A DNA stretch of 64,000 nt. Origin: Enterococcus rotai (lineage in GTDB: Bacteria; Bacillota; Bacilli; Lactobacillales; Enterococcaceae). The DNA is taken from positions 2,521,287 to 2,585,286 of the forward strand of contig NZ_CP013655.1 of NCBI RefSeq assembly GCF_001465345.1, written 5' to 3'. This document shows positions 36,071-45,659 of the stretch, in pieces. The notes below the pieces were generated by a model. It saw only the letters and a program-made list of their open reading frames with translations. It was not told where the DNA came from and did not search any database. Within the stretch, counting starts at the first letter, position 1. Each line of letters begins with the position of its first letter. A program made the translations under genes and the position numbers.

Positions 36071-37408
36071 ATGAGCAATCAAGAACATAAATTACATCAT
36101 TTTGTTGGGATCAAAGGTTCAGGCATGAGTTCATTGGCCCTTGTGTTATTTGAAAAAGGCTACCAAGTGCAAGGCTCAGATGTAGAAGAGTACTTCTTTA
36201 CCCAACGTGACTTAGAAAAAGCTGGCATTACCATTTTGCCTTTTAATGCAGATAATATAAGCAAAGATATGATCGTCATTGCGGGAAATGCTTTCCCAGA
36301 CTCGCACGAAGAACTAGTTCGTGCCAAAGAATTAGGGGCTGAAATCATTCGTTATCATGATTTTATTAGCCGCTTTATTCAACCGTATACAAGTATTGCT
36401 GTAACTGGTTCTCACGGAAAAACAAGTACAACTGGTTTACTTTCTCATATCTTAACAGGGCTTGCACCAACGAGCTATTTGATTGGTGACGGAACTGGAC
36501 ATGGCGACCCTAACGCTGAATTTTTTGCTTTTGAAGCATGTGAATACCGCCGTCATTTTCTAGCTTATTCGCCGGATTATGCGATCATGACAAATATTGA
36601 TTTTGATCATCCAGATTATTTTAAGAGCATTGAAGATGTTTTCTCTGCGTTTCAAATAATGGCTGAACAAGTCAAAAAAGGGATATTTGCTTATGGCGAG
36701 GACAAATATTTACGTCAATTGAAAACAGATGTACCCGTTTATTATTATGGCTTAGCAGCAGATGATGACATCCAAGCGAAAAATATCCAACGCACAACAG
36801 AAGGCTCTTCTTTTGATGTGTATCATAATGAAGACTTAATTGGACACTTTGTGTTGCCTGCATTTGGTCAACATAATATTATGAATGCTTTAGGTGTGAT
36901 TGCTGTAGCATACTTTGAAAAATTAGATATGAAAAAAGTTGCAGAAGAAATGTTGACCTTTGAAGGGGTTAAACGCCGTTTTACTGAGAAAAAAGTTTCT
37001 GATATGATCATTGTGGATGACTATGCACATCACCCAACAGAAATCACAGCAACTATCGATGGTGCTCGTCAAAAATATCCTGAAAAAGAAATCATTGCAG
37101 TTTTTCAACCTCATACATTTACACGGACAATTGCGTTGATGGATGAGTTTGCTGAAGCCTTAGATTTAGCCGATGCGGTTTATCTTTGCGATATTTTTGG
37201 TTCAGCTAGAGAACAACAAGGCGATGTCAAAATTGAAGATCTAGGCAATAAAATCCAAAAAGGTGGACAAGTGATTAAAGAAGAAAACGTGTCGCCATTA
37301 TTAGACCATGAAAATGCTGTAATGGTCTTCATGGGTGCCGGGGATGTTCAAAAATTTGAACAAGCATATGAAACGTTACTAAGTAATACAACTAGAAATG
37401 TGTTATAA
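36071..37408 (+). CDS. murC: UDP-N-acetylmuramate--L-alanine ligase
   Basis: The 445-residue cytosolic Mur ligase adds L-alanine to UDP-MurNAc in peptidoglycan synthesis. It has [17 protein letters not shown] (Rossmann front), the ATP loop [15 protein letters not shown] and the C-terminal domain marker [10 protein letters not shown], with FQPHTFTR. Length is normal (about 440-450). AGAGAAGAGG precedes the ATG. It is separated from the neighbour by a terminator on each side and seems monocistronic. Confidence 0.96.
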   Translation: MSNQEHKLHHFVGIKGSGMSSLALVLFEKGYQVQGSDVEEYFFTQRDLEKAGITILPFNADNISKDMIVIAGNAFPDSHEELVRAKELGAEIIRYHDFISRFIQPYTSIAVTGSHGKTSTTGLLSHILTGLAPTSYLIGDGTGHGDPNAEFFAFEACEYRRHFLAYSPDYAIMTNIDFDHPDYFKSIEDVFSAFQIMAEQVKKGIFAYGEDKYLRQLKTDVPVYYYGLAADDDIQAKNIQRTTEGSSFDVYHNEDLIGHFVLPAFGQHNIMNALGVIAVAYFEKLDMKKVAEEMLTFEGVKRRFTEKKVSDMIIVDDYAHHPTEITATIDGARQKYPEKEIIAVFQPHTFTRTIALMDEFAEALDLADAVYLCDIFGSAREQQGDVKIEDLGNKIQKGGQVIKEENVSPLLDHENAVMVFMGAGDVQKFEQAYETLLSNTTRNVL

Positions 37409-37430
37409 AAAATAAAATCAATAAAATGTG

Positions 37431-37483
37431 AAGAAGGAGTTTCAACAGCTCATTATGATGATTTGTTGAAGCTCCTTCTTTTT
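37431..37483 (+). terminator. terminator of murC
   Basis: AAGAAGGAGTTTCAACA (37431-37447) pairs with TGTTGAAGCTCCTTCTT (37464-37480, one mismatch) and continues into Ts. Confidence 0.9.
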
Positions 37484-37543
37484 AACTTGCCTTTTATCGT
37501 CATTTTGGTACAATTATCTTATCATTAGTGGAGGTGTACTAAT

Positions 37544-38026
37544 TTGAATATCGGAAAACCGAGAAAATTAGGCAAAACCATCGAAGATATTGAGGAAGGC
37601 GATTCGCTGTCTTTAACCGAATCGATCGAAGATAAAGATTTACTTCTTTATTTGGGCTTAACAAACGATGCCAATCCCTTATATATCCAACATGATTATG
37701 CCCAAAAAACAGAATATGGCAAACCAATCGTACCATCAATCATGTTGATGGGAATCATTACTAGTGCTATTTCAAAGCATTTACCCGGACCAGGTTCTCA
37801 TGTCGTCAATTTTTCAGTGAACTTTGTAGAGCCAGTTTTTCATTATGAAACATTGACGTTTCAGTTTGAAGTGATCAAGGTAGATAAGATGAAAGATGTT
37901 GTAACGATTTCGATTGAAGCTGTTAATGAAGAAGAAAATCGCGTGCTTGATGCAGTCGTAATGGTGCAGCCCCCTCAAGTAACGTTAGCAGATTTAGAGC
38001 AGAAAGAAGGAGAAATAAATGAATAA
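37544..38026 (+). CDS. MaoC-like hot-dog protein
   Basis: The 160-residue protein has the MaoC/R-hydratase hot-dog layout: the long front helix part, then TNDANPLYIQHDYA, GKPIVPSIMLMGIITSAISK and PVFHYETLTFQFEV. In true (R)-enoyl-CoA hydratases this loop reads D-x-N-P-L-H with catalytic Asp and His. Here Tyr replaces the His, so hydratase activity is doubtful and an acyl-CoA sensing or other role is possible. TTG 37544 is the start, eight bases after GGAGGT. The gene overlaps the Bax-inhibitor gene by eight bases and is coupled to it. Confidence 0.82.
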   Translation: MNIGKPRKLGKTIEDIEEGDSLSLTESIEDKDLLLYLGLTNDANPLYIQHDYAQKTEYGKPIVPSIMLMGIITSAISKHLPGPGSHVVNFSVNFVEPVFHYETLTFQFEVIKVDKMKDVVTISIEAVNEEENRVLDAVVMVQPPQVTLADLEQKEGEINE

Positions 38027-38702
38027 TGGCGTAATAGAAAATGTTGGTTTAAATAAGTTTTATTCGAAAATTTATGCATTTTTAGCAATGGGAATCGGGA
38101 TTAGCGCAATCGTATCTTATTTAGTACTAAACGTGTTTTTCTTTGAAATCGTTATGTTTTTATATCAGTATCCCTTTGCATTTTATGGAATTTGGATCGC
38201 GGAACTTGTTTTAGTTGTCGTTTTAGGTGTTAAAGCAATGAAAAATCCGACACTGGCAATTAGTGGGTTTATCCTGTATTCCGTTTTAAATGGGATTACA
38301 TTAGCGGTTACTTTAGCAATGTATACAGAAGGAACTGTTGTAACGGCGTTTGTTAGTGCGGCTGCTACATTTGGCGGTATGTCGTTGATCGGAATCTTTA
38401 CTAAAAGAGATCTATCAGCAATGGGTCACGCGGCCTATAGTGCTTTGATTGGCTTGATCATCGCGATCTTCCTAAATGCATTTATCCTGAAAAGTGGACC
38501 CGTTGATTACTTGATCTCAATTTTGATGGTGATTATCTTTGCTGGTATTACAGCGTATGATAACCAAAAAATCCGTACATTATATACTCAAACGGGTGGA
38601 CAACCAGGAACTGGTATTGCTGTTTTCATGGCTTTACAATTATATCTTGATTTCATCAATTTATTCTTGGCGTTTTTACGTATTTTTGGTAAAAACAATT
38701 AA
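38019..38702 (+). CDS. Bax inhibitor-1/YccA family membrane protein
   Basis: The 227-residue protein has seven membrane helices, the conserved TKRDLSAMGHAAYSALIGLI, and the family end FAGITAYDNQKIRTLY ... ALQLYLDFINLFLAFLRIF (marker at residues 170-225). BI-1 proteins are proton- or calcium-leak channels or regulators such as YetJ. The role here is not known. AAGGAGA precedes the ATG, and translation is coupled to the hot-dog gene. A terminator follows after 15 bases. Confidence 0.9.
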   Translation: MNNGVIENVGLNKFYSKIYAFLAMGIGISAIVSYLVLNVFFFEIVMFLYQYPFAFYGIWIAELVLVVVLGVKAMKNPTLAISGFILYSVLNGITLAVTLAMYTEGTVVTAFVSAAATFGGMSLIGIFTKRDLSAMGHAAYSALIGLIIAIFLNAFILKSGPVDYLISILMVIIFAGITAYDNQKIRTLYTQTGGQPGTGIAVFMALQLYLDFINLFLAFLRIFGKNN

Positions 38703-38717
38703 TTTTTAATACTATTT

Positions 38718-38747
38718 AAGCATCCAGAGAAATCTGGATGCTTTTTT
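38718..38747 (+). terminator. terminator of the Bax-inhibitor gene
   Basis: AAGCATCCAGA pairs with TCTGGATGCTT around a four-base loop and is followed by TTTTT. Confidence 0.9.
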
Positions 38748-38937
38748 GTCTGGATAGTATATAAATGCATTTTTAAGTGGATACAAAAAGATATTGTGCA
38801 TAAAAATTCCGAAAAACTTTATTTTGTGATATAAAATCCATTGACTATCTGATCGCTTTGATTTATACTTTTATGAAATTAGAGAAATACTTCGCTTAAA
38901 TCAGTATTGATTGAGTATGTACGGGAAGGTGTTAGTT

Positions 38938-40095
38938 ATGGGAAATGAGATAAAGGTACCGAAAGGCTTTAAATTTTACGGGACACATGTTGGTATAAAG
39001 AAAAAAAGAAAAGATTTTGGTTTGATTATTGCAGATAAGGTTTGTCATGCTGCAGCAGTTTTTACCAAAAATACATTTTGCGGTGAGTGTATCCCGATCG
39101 GAAAAGAACATGTAAGCAATGCTGAACTACAAGCCGTTGTAGTAACTAGCGGTATTGCTAATGTTGCCACTGGCAAAGTGGGCAGAAAAAATGAATATAG
39201 AATCCTGGAGTGCTTAGCCAATAAATTACAGGTCGAAAAGGAAAATATTCTACCTTCTTCGACAGGGTTGATTGGACCACAGTTGCCAATCGATTTAATT
39301 GAAGATTTTTTGAAAACAGAGTCAATCGAGATGAAGGAGAACTATGAAGATTTTGCTCAGGCAATTTTGACAACGGATCAACAGATGAAAGTTCGTAGTC
39401 TAAAAGTTGGCGATGCAACGATTTTAGGGATCGTCAAAGGCTCAGGGATGATTGAACCCAATATGGCGACGATGTTAGCCTATGTTTTGACTGATGCCAA
39501 AATAGCGAAAGAAGCAATTTATCCTATGCTGAAAACGGCTGTGGATCAATCCTTTAATACAATCAGCATCGATTCAGATACTAGTACTAGTGATACAGTT
39601 GCTTTATTGGCTAGCAATCACTATGAAGTGGACCAAACAGCATTTCAAACGGGTCTAAATCAACTCTGTAAGGATTTGGCCCTAGCGGTTGTCAAGGATG
39701 CTGAAGGTGCTACAAAGACAATGTTTGTTACTGTGAAAAATGCTGTAAGTCAGGAGCAAGCGAAAAGCGCTGGAAAGTCGATCATTAATTCACCATTAGT
39801 TAAGACAGCACTATTTGGAAATGATCCAAACTGGGGCAGAATTGCAATGGCTCTTGGAAAAACGGAAGGGTTGATTTTTGATCAGAATAAAGTCACTGTC
39901 TATTATGGACAATATCCGATTTTTTCAAATAGTAATGAGGAAAAACAAAATATTAGTCAAATATTAGCGTATATTGAACAAAACGAAGATATTTATTTAA
40001 CAGTTGATTTACATCAAGGAACTGAGCAGTTTGAAGTGATTGGCTGTGATTTAAGCTATGAGTATGTCAAAATAAATAGTGATTATTCGTCTTAA
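38938..40095 (+). CDS. argJ: ArgJ family ornithine acetyltransferase, orphan
   Basis: The 385-residue protein matches ArgJ, which transfers acetyl groups between N-acetylornithine and glutamate and self-cleaves into two chains. The cleavage region GSGMIEPNMATMLAYVLTD is intact with the Thr nucleophile in ATML, as are STGLIGPQLP and the C-terminal FGNDPNWGRIAMALG. The usual NSGNANACTG loop is altered to TSGIANVATG. ATG 38938 follows GGGAAGG by eight bases. No argC, argB, argD or argF is in the window, so its place in arginine synthesis is unclear. Symbol given by family, not proven function. Confidence 0.85.
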   Translation: MGNEIKVPKGFKFYGTHVGIKKKRKDFGLIIADKVCHAAAVFTKNTFCGECIPIGKEHVSNAELQAVVVTSGIANVATGKVGRKNEYRILECLANKLQVEKENILPSSTGLIGPQLPIDLIEDFLKTESIEMKENYEDFAQAILTTDQQMKVRSLKVGDATILGIVKGSGMIEPNMATMLAYVLTDAKIAKEAIYPMLKTAVDQSFNTISIDSDTSTSDTVALLASNHYEVDQTAFQTGLNQLCKDLALAVVKDAEGATKTMFVTVKNAVSQEQAKSAGKSIINSPLVKTALFGNDPNWGRIAMALGKTEGLIFDQNKVTVYYGQYPIFSNSNEEKQNISQILAYIEQNEDIYLTVDLHQGTEQFEVIGCDLSYEYVKINSDYSS

Positions 40096-40130
40096 CCGAT
40101 GTCTGTTTCAATCGTATAGTCTTATAGCAT

Positions 40131-40170
40131 AAAAGTGGAATGGGAAAATAGCTCATTCCACTTTTAATTT
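40131..40170 (+). terminator. terminator after argJ
   Basis: AAAAGTGGAATG (40131-40142) pairs perfectly with CATTCCACTTTT (40154-40165). The T-run is in the second arm, followed by AATTT. Confidence 0.75.
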
Positions 40171-40214
40171 GCGAATGTATGTTCTATAATAAGGAATGAT
40201 AGGTGGGGTTGAAT

Positions 40215-42572
40215 ATGCAGAATACGCAAAGAATCGCAGTCCGCAGATTAGTGGAATTTATTTTACGCAGAGGTAGTATTGATGCTAGACACACAAGTGA
40301 ACATACAGCATTAGAAGGAGCTAAGATCCATCGTAAGCTTCAGAAAGCTGCCAGTGAGAATTATCAAAAAGAAGTCAAACTGGCGATCGACATAGAATTA
40401 AACCAACAAACGTACATAATTGAAGGCCGGGCCGATGGTATTTTTATAGATGCTGACAATAGAACCGTTATCGATGAAATCAAAACATCAGAGCCAGCAT
40501 TTTCTGAATTACCGGAAGAACAGATTGAGATGTATTGGTATCAAGTGATGTGCTATGGACATATATACTGCCAACAAGAGCATTTAACAGCAATCACTTT
40601 ACAGTTGACGTATTATCAAACGACGACGAAAGAAATTACGAGGCAAGAAAAAGACTTTACCAAAGCAGAGTTAAAAGATTTTTTTGACGACCTAACGCAA
40701 AAATATGAACAATGGCTGATTTTTAAAACCAATTGGCGTAAACTACGAAATGACTCACTTCAACAGTTGACTTTTCCTTATGGAGAGTATCGAGCAGGTC
40801 AAAGAGAGCTAGCTGTTGCCGTTTATAAAACGATTTTAAGTGATCAGCGACTCTTCGTTGAGGCGCCAACTGGAACAGGCAAGACAATTTCGACTTTGTT
40901 TCCGACGCTGAAGGCAATTGGAGAAGAACAAGCGGAAAGAGTCTTTTATTTGACCGCTAAAACCATCACTCGTCAAGTGGCCGAAGATGCAGTAGAAGCG
41001 ATGAAACAAAAAGAGCTCCAGTTAAAAAGTGTGACATTAACCGCGAAAGATAAAATTTGTTTTTTAACAGAAAGAAATTGTACACCAGAAGCTTGTCCAT
41101 TTGCCAACGGTTATTATGATCGTTTGAATGAAGGCCTATGGGATTTGCTGAATCATGAGAGTCAGTTTACGCGGGATGTGATCGAAGACTATGCACGTAA
41201 ACACACGTTATGTCCCTTTGAACTGTCGTTAGATGTCAGTTTATGGTGTGATTTAGTTATTTGCGATTATAATTATTTATTTGATCCTGTTGTCTATTTA
41301 AGGCGTTTCTTTGAAGAGCAATCAGAAGTGAAAGAGAATATTTTTCTAGTGGATGAGGTTCATAATCTAGTCAATCGGTCGCGGGAAATGTATTCAGCCG
41401 TTTTATCAAAAAGTAAGATTTCCGCCTTGAAAGAAACCCTTGATAAAAAACAGAGCAAGCTAATCCGAGTACTTAACAAAGTAGAAAAAGAATTTGACAA
41501 AATAAAACAGGTCTGTGAGGAAGAAGGCAAAGAGTTTATCCATCAAAATGGGCCAATTGATTCTCTAGTTAAAGTCGCGTATTCTTTAGCGGAAAAAATC
41601 AAAGAGTGGCTTCCAGAAAATCAAGAGCATACGAATGTAGATCAAATCTTGTCTGTTTATTTTGATGTACTGAATTATACTAAAATCAGTGAAGGATACG
41701 ATGATCATTATTGCACCTATGTCAATTGTCAGAAATATGATATTACAGTTAAACAATTTTGTATCGACCCAAGTTATCTTTTGCAGCAAAAACTTGATAA
41801 AGGCAAAGCAAGTATTTTATTTTCGGCCAGTTTGACGCCATTGGATTATTACCAAGAAATACTAGGTGGAAGAGAGGATAGCTTACGTTATCGGATTCCT
41901 AGTCCTTTTCCGAAAGAAAATCAACTATTAGTAATTGAAAACTATATTCAAACAACCTATAAAGAACGTGAAAATAGCTATGAAAAAATCGTTACAAGTT
42001 TGACTAATATGATTCAACAAAAAGCGGGGAATTATTTTGTGTTTTTTCCATCCTATTCCTACATGGATATCATTTATGAATTGTTCCGTCAAAAGAATCC
42101 TCATATTAAGACAAAAATTCAAGCAAGTATGATGAATGAAAGCGAACGAGAAGCCTTTCTAGCTGATTTTGTGATAGATCCTGAAGAAACGTTAGTTGGT
42201 TTTTGTGTCTTAGGAGGTATTTTTTCTGAAGGAATTGATCTAAAAGGGAACCGCTTGATCGGAACTGCGATTGTTGGAGTCGGCCTGCCACAGATCAATC
42301 ATGAGCAGGAATTGATCAAAGGCTACTATGATCAGGAAAAGAACCAGGGATTTCAATTTGCTTACCAAATTCCTGGGATGAACAAAGTCTTACAAGCTGC
42401 AGGTCGAGTGATTAGAGATACCGCTGACCAAGGGATCGTTTTGCTTTTGGATCAACGTTTTTCAACCGCGGCTGTTCAGCGTTTTTTTCCGCCACATTGG
42501 AATCAGGTGCAGACCTCCTTTTCAACGGAACGAACAAAGCAACTGTTACAACAATTTTGGCAATCGAATTGA
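40215..42572 (+). CDS. PD-(D/E)XK nuclease / XPD-type Fe-S helicase
   Basis: The 785-residue protein appears to be a fusion. Residues 1-190 contain a Cas4/RecB-like nuclease core: YIIEGRADGIFIDADNRTVI with the metal Asp, then DEIKTS (Glu-x-Lys). The rest is a DinG/Rad3-like helicase: EAPTGTGKTISTLFP (Walker A), LVDEVHNL (DEVH) and the late QAAGRVIRDTAD (arginine finger motif VI). Four cysteines sit between Walker A and B in KICFL, RNCTPEACPF and TLCPFE, matching an XPD-type 4Fe-4S site. It probably repairs DNA. ATG 40215 is six bases after AGGTGGGG. It differs from the dinG gene at 28.7 kb, so the genome has two such enzymes. Confidence 0.85.
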   Translation: MQNTQRIAVRRLVEFILRRGSIDARHTSEHTALEGAKIHRKLQKAASENYQKEVKLAIDIELNQQTYIIEGRADGIFIDADNRTVIDEIKTSEPAFSELPEEQIEMYWYQVMCYGHIYCQQEHLTAITLQLTYYQTTTKEITRQEKDFTKAELKDFFDDLTQKYEQWLIFKTNWRKLRNDSLQQLTFPYGEYRAGQRELAVAVYKTILSDQRLFVEAPTGTGKTISTLFPTLKAIGEEQAERVFYLTAKTITRQVAEDAVEAMKQKELQLKSVTLTAKDKICFLTERNCTPEACPFANGYYDRLNEGLWDLLNHESQFTRDVIEDYARKHTLCPFELSLDVSLWCDLVICDYNYLFDPVVYLRRFFEEQSEVKENIFLVDEVHNLVNRSREMYSAVLSKSKISALKETLDKKQSKLIRVLNKVEKEFDKIKQVCEEEGKEFIHQNGPIDSLVKVAYSLAEKIKEWLPENQEHTNVDQILSVYFDVLNYTKISEGYDDHYCTYVNCQKYDITVKQFCIDPSYLLQQKLDKGKASILFSASLTPLDYYQEILGGREDSLRYRIPSPFPKENQLLVIENYIQTTYKERENSYEKIVTSLTNMIQQKAGNYFVFFPSYSYMDIIYELFRQKNPHIKTKIQASMMNESEREAFLADFVIDPEETLVGFCVLGGIFSEGIDLKGNRLIGTAIVGVGLPQINHEQELIKGYYDQEKNQGFQFAYQIPGMNKVLQAAGRVIRDTADQGIVLLLDQRFSTAAVQRFFPPHWNQVQTSFSTERTKQLLQQFWQSN

Positions 42573-42650
42573 ACAGATGATGATAGGAAAAAATAGCTCT
42601 TACTGGTATACTAGAACAAGTATTGAACTGTAAATAGTATGATTAAAAAA

Positions 42651-42680
42651 AGCCGAAGTGTTGATTGTCGGCTCTTTTTT
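42651..42680 (+). terminator. terminator of the nuclease-helicase gene
   Basis: AGCCGA (42651-42656) pairs with TCGGCT (42668-42673) across eleven bases and is followed by CTTTTTT. Confidence 0.75.
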
Positions 42681-42716
42681 GAGCGGAAATAAGAAAACAT
42701 GATAGGGAGACGAAAA

Positions 42717-43682
42717 ATGAAAACAATCCTAGTAATACATACAGGTGGCACGATTTCGATGTCAAAAGAAGCAGATGGAAATGTGACAACAAACAGCATG
42801 AATCCATTGCTTGACCAAGAAGAATTATTAGCTGGAAAAGTAAATTTAGTCGTTGAACCGATCTTCAACATTCCTTCTCCTCACATGACATTAGAACGAA
42901 TGTTAGAGTTAAAGCAACGAATTCAAAAAGCATATACTGAAAATATTGATGGTGTGGTAATCACTCATGGAACAGATACATTGGAAGAGACTGCCTACTT
43001 TTTAGATATTACGTTGGAAAATAAAATTCCCATTGTTTTAACAGGTGCGATGCGTTCAAGCAATGAAATTGGCACAGATGGTTTGTATAACTTTATTAGC
43101 GCTGTTTGGACAGCGTGTTCCGATGAGTCATACGGTAAAGGCGTGCTCGTTGTGATGAATGATGAAATCCATACGGCTCGTTATGTAACGAAAACCCATA
43201 CGACCAATGTTGCGACATTTCGGACGCCGACTTTTGGTCCAATCGGTATGATTGCCAAAGAACGAACGTTTTTTGCAAGTGAAGTGCGTCGACAAGAAGT
43301 GTGTGATATTCAAAAAGTATCGGGTGAAGTTTATGTGATCAAAGCATACGCTGGTATGGATGGCAGTTTATTTGACTTGGTAGACAATGACCAAACGGAT
43401 GGTATTGTGATCGAAGCGTTAGGAGCTGGCAATCTTCCACCAGAAACATTACCAGCACTAGAAAGATTGCTAGCAAGAAAAATTCCGATTGTTTTAGTTT
43501 CACGCTGTTCCAATGGAATCGCTGAAGATCTTTATGATTATGAAGGCGGCGGTGTTAACTTAAAGAAAATGGGGATTGTTTTTTCTAGAGGATTAAATGG
43601 ACCCAAAGCTCGGATTCGTTTGATTGTTGGCTTAAACAGTGGGAAAGATCTGCACGAGTTATTTGATTTTTTAAGCGAATAA
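42717..43682 (+). CDS. ansA: L-asparaginase
   Basis: The 321-residue enzyme hydrolyses asparagine to aspartate and ammonia. It has IHTGGTISM near the front with the nucleophile Thr, and GVVITHGTDTLEETAYFL with the second catalytic Thr-Asp. GAMRSSNEIGTDGLYN and LEALGAGNLPP follow the family order. No signal peptide is present, so it is probably the cytoplasmic type I form. The ATG follows AGGGAGA. It is convergent with yajQ and shares a terminator. Confidence 0.92.
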   Translation: MKTILVIHTGGTISMSKEADGNVTTNSMNPLLDQEELLAGKVNLVVEPIFNIPSPHMTLERMLELKQRIQKAYTENIDGVVITHGTDTLEETAYFLDITLENKIPIVLTGAMRSSNEIGTDGLYNFISAVWTACSDESYGKGVLVVMNDEIHTARYVTKTHTTNVATFRTPTFGPIGMIAKERTFFASEVRRQEVCDIQKVSGEVYVIKAYAGMDGSLFDLVDNDQTDGIVIEALGAGNLPPETLPALERLLARKIPIVLVSRCSNGIAEDLYDYEGGGVNLKKMGIVFSRGLNGPKARIRLIVGLNSGKDLHELFDFLSE

Positions 43683-43690
43683 ACTAAATC

Positions 43691-43743
43691 AAAAGAGTAT
43701 AACGAACTGGGAAGAGAATCGCTTCAGCTCGTTATACTCTTTA
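43691..43743. terminator. bidirectional terminator between ansA and yajQ
   Basis: AAAAGAGTATAACGA (43691-43705) pairs with the sequence CGTTATACTCTTT (43730-43742). T-runs on both ends fit use by both convergent genes. Confidence 0.85.
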
Positions 43744-43745
43744 CA

Positions 43746-44240
43746 TTAACGGAAATTGGTAAATTGTAGTTCTACTGGTAAATCTAGATTTCTAAGTAAA
43801 GTAATTACTTTTTGTAAATCATCACGGCTTTTTCCAGTGACTCTGATTTGATCTTCTTGGATTTGTGATTTCACTTTGATACCTGAATTTTTGATCGCCA
43901 CATTGATTTTTTTTGCGTTATCTTTATCGATTCCACTGATCAAATCACCATATTGACGTGCAGAACCACCAAGAGCTTTTTCGCTTGTCGAGAAGTGAAT
44001 GTTTTTGATCGGAACGGCTCTTTTGACTAATTTGCTGAATAAGACATCTTTTACTTGTTCTATTTTATAGTCATCTTCTGCAACCACTACTAATTTATTG
44101 TTTTCTAACTTGATATCTGCGATCGAACCTTTAAAGTCAAATCGGTTTTTGATCTCTTTTAGTGCGATCTGGATCGAGTTTTTGACTTCTTCCATGTTCA
44201 TTTCAGATGTTACATCAAAGCTTGCTTCTTTTGCTGCCAT
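43746..44240 (-). CDS. YajQ family nucleotide-binding protein
   Basis: The 164-residue protein matches UPF0234/YajQ, with two RRM-like folds: EASFDVTSEMN at the front, NRFDFKGSIADIKLE, GGSARQYGDLISGIDKDNAKK and KVKSQIQEDQIRVTGKSRDDLQ. YajQ-type proteins bind cyclic di-GMP in Xanthomonas and nucleic acids or nucleotides in others; in Firmicutes the ligand is not known. I chose the ATG at 44240 (MAAKEAS), eight bases after AGGAG; six extra codons upstream are not needed. It shares a bidirectional terminator with ansA. Confidence 0.9.
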   Translation of the reverse strand: MAAKEASFDVTSEMNMEEVKNSIQIALKEIKNRFDFKGSIADIKLENNKLVVVAEDDYKIEQVKDVLFSKLVKRAVPIKNIHFSTSEKALGGSARQYGDLISGIDKDNAKKINVAIKNSGIKVKSQIQEDQIRVTGKSRDDLQKVITLLRNLDLPVELQFTNFR

Positions 44241-44272
44241 ATGCAAAACTCCTCTCATTATTTCTTACTTTT

Positions 44273-44300
44273 ATAGTACCATTAAATAGGTAAGAAACAA
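44273..44300 (-). promoter_or_regulatory. promoter of yajQ
   Basis: On the minus strand TTGTTT (44295-44300) and TACTAT (44273-44278) are 16 bases apart, about 33 bases before the start codon. Confidence 0.5.
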
Positions 44301-44512
44301 GTCTAAATCATCGTTTGATGTAAAAACAGCGTAAGAAACAAAAATTGATCAAAATAGCAATGAAAAAGAATAAAATAATCCTCATTTTCTGCTTTTTTTC
44401 TTTTCTTTTTTTGAGTGAACTGTTATCCTAATTCGAGGGATTTTATGTTAGTAAGTAAAGTATAGGAGCTGGAAAGAGTATTTTAGCTTTTCAGAAGATG
44501 GGGAGGTTCTGA

Positions 44513-45448
44513 ATGAGTAAATGGGTTATCACCTATAAACGAAGTGAGACATTGAAAAAGTTTGCTGTGATTTTTGTTACCGGGATTTTAGTAGCAATCA
44601 GTTTGAACTTTTTTTTAATTCCGGCAAAAGTCTTTTCTGCTGGAATGAATGGGGTTGCACAAATTATCGCAACACTGTTGCATACGCATCTAGGGATCAC
44701 GATCGATACTGGTCTTTTTATTTTGTTATTAAATATTCCAATTTTTATTTTAGGATTTATGAAATTAGGCAAAGAATCAACGATTTACAGTTTTTTAAAT
44801 GTAGCATGGGTTTCCTTAACGACTATCTTGATTCCCATCGAAGTGATAACCACAAATCCACTGATGAATGCGATCGCTGGTGGTGTCTTGATTGGTATCG
44901 GGGCAGGACTGTCGCTTAAAATGGGCTTTACAACAGGCGGGATGGATGTAATTTCACTTGTTCTATCCAAAACAACGGGTAAGACAGTAGGCAATTATAT
45001 GTTTATGCTGAATGGAATCATTGTTGCGATTGCAGGTTTTGTATTTGACTGGGAAAGTGCGTTGTACACGATTATTTCGATTTATTGTATGACTCAAGTA
45101 GTTGATACGATCCATACTAGTCATCAAAAAATCACAGCGATGATCGTGACTGTTCAACCAGAAGTTGTGACACAAGCGATTTCAAAACAGATGATTCGAG
45201 GAATGACATTGTTGCCATCTATGGGTGGCTATTCTGGTGTTGAAGGGCGAATGATCATGATGGTCATCACACGTTACGAGTTATATGATCTAGAACAAAT
45301 TGTTTATGAAGTAGATGAAAATGCCTTTATGAATATTATTCCTACACATTCTGTCTTGGGACGCTTTGCAAATGAAGATGAGCAGCGGATTTTTAAAAGC
45401 ACAGGCAGTTTTCCAGAAATGAAGAAACATAAGATGAAACAGAAATAG
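44513..45448 (+). CDS. YitT family membrane protein
   Basis: The 311-residue protein has five or six helices in its first 180 residues, starting at VIFVTGILVAISLNFFLIPAK. It has IGAGLSLKMGFTTGGMDVIS and a C-terminal soluble DUF2179 domain (ITAMIVTVQPEVVTQAIS ... GRMIMMVITRYELYDLEQIV), the YitT/DUF161 plan. The function in bacteria is not known. The start ATG follows GGGGAGG. It is transcribed alone and closed by a terminator. Confidence 0.9.
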   Translation: MSKWVITYKRSETLKKFAVIFVTGILVAISLNFFLIPAKVFSAGMNGVAQIIATLLHTHLGITIDTGLFILLLNIPIFILGFMKLGKESTIYSFLNVAWVSLTTILIPIEVITTNPLMNAIAGGVLIGIGAGLSLKMGFTTGGMDVISLVLSKTTGKTVGNYMFMLNGIIVAIAGFVFDWESALYTIISIYCMTQVVDTIHTSHQKITAMIVTVQPEVVTQAISKQMIRGMTLLPSMGGYSGVEGRMIMMVITRYELYDLEQIVYEVDENAFMNIIPTHSVLGRFANEDEQRIFKSTGSFPEMKKHKMKQK

Positions 45449-45460
45449 AATAATCAAGCA

Positions 45461-45506
45461 AAATCACTGACAGTCTAAATTCGATTAGAGTGTTTGGTGA
45501 TTTTTT
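45461..45506 (+). terminator. terminator of the YitT gene
   Basis: AAATCAC (45461-45467) pairs with GTGATTT (45497-45503) with inner TCTAA/TTAGA pairing, followed by Ts. Confidence 0.8.
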
Positions 45507-45590
45507 GTGTTGAAAAAACGTGGTAAATTTCCCAAACATTGACACTTTTTCTCTGGTTATAAACTGACTTCCCTGAAATGCTTCAATCTA

Positions 45591-45619
45591 TTGATAGCGC
45601 ATTCATCAGATGGTATAAA
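45591..45619 (+). promoter_or_regulatory. promoter of the alpha-glucoside PTS operon
   Basis: TTGATA (45591-45596) and TATAAA (45614-45619) are spaced by 17 bases, 40 bases before the start. A half-palindromic TGAAATGCTTCA lies just upstream (45574 region) and could bind a regulator, but there is no clear catabolite-repression box. Confidence 0.75.
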
Positions 45620-45659
45620 TAACCTGTAAACAACTAAATAGAAAGAAGGTGTTTCACTA

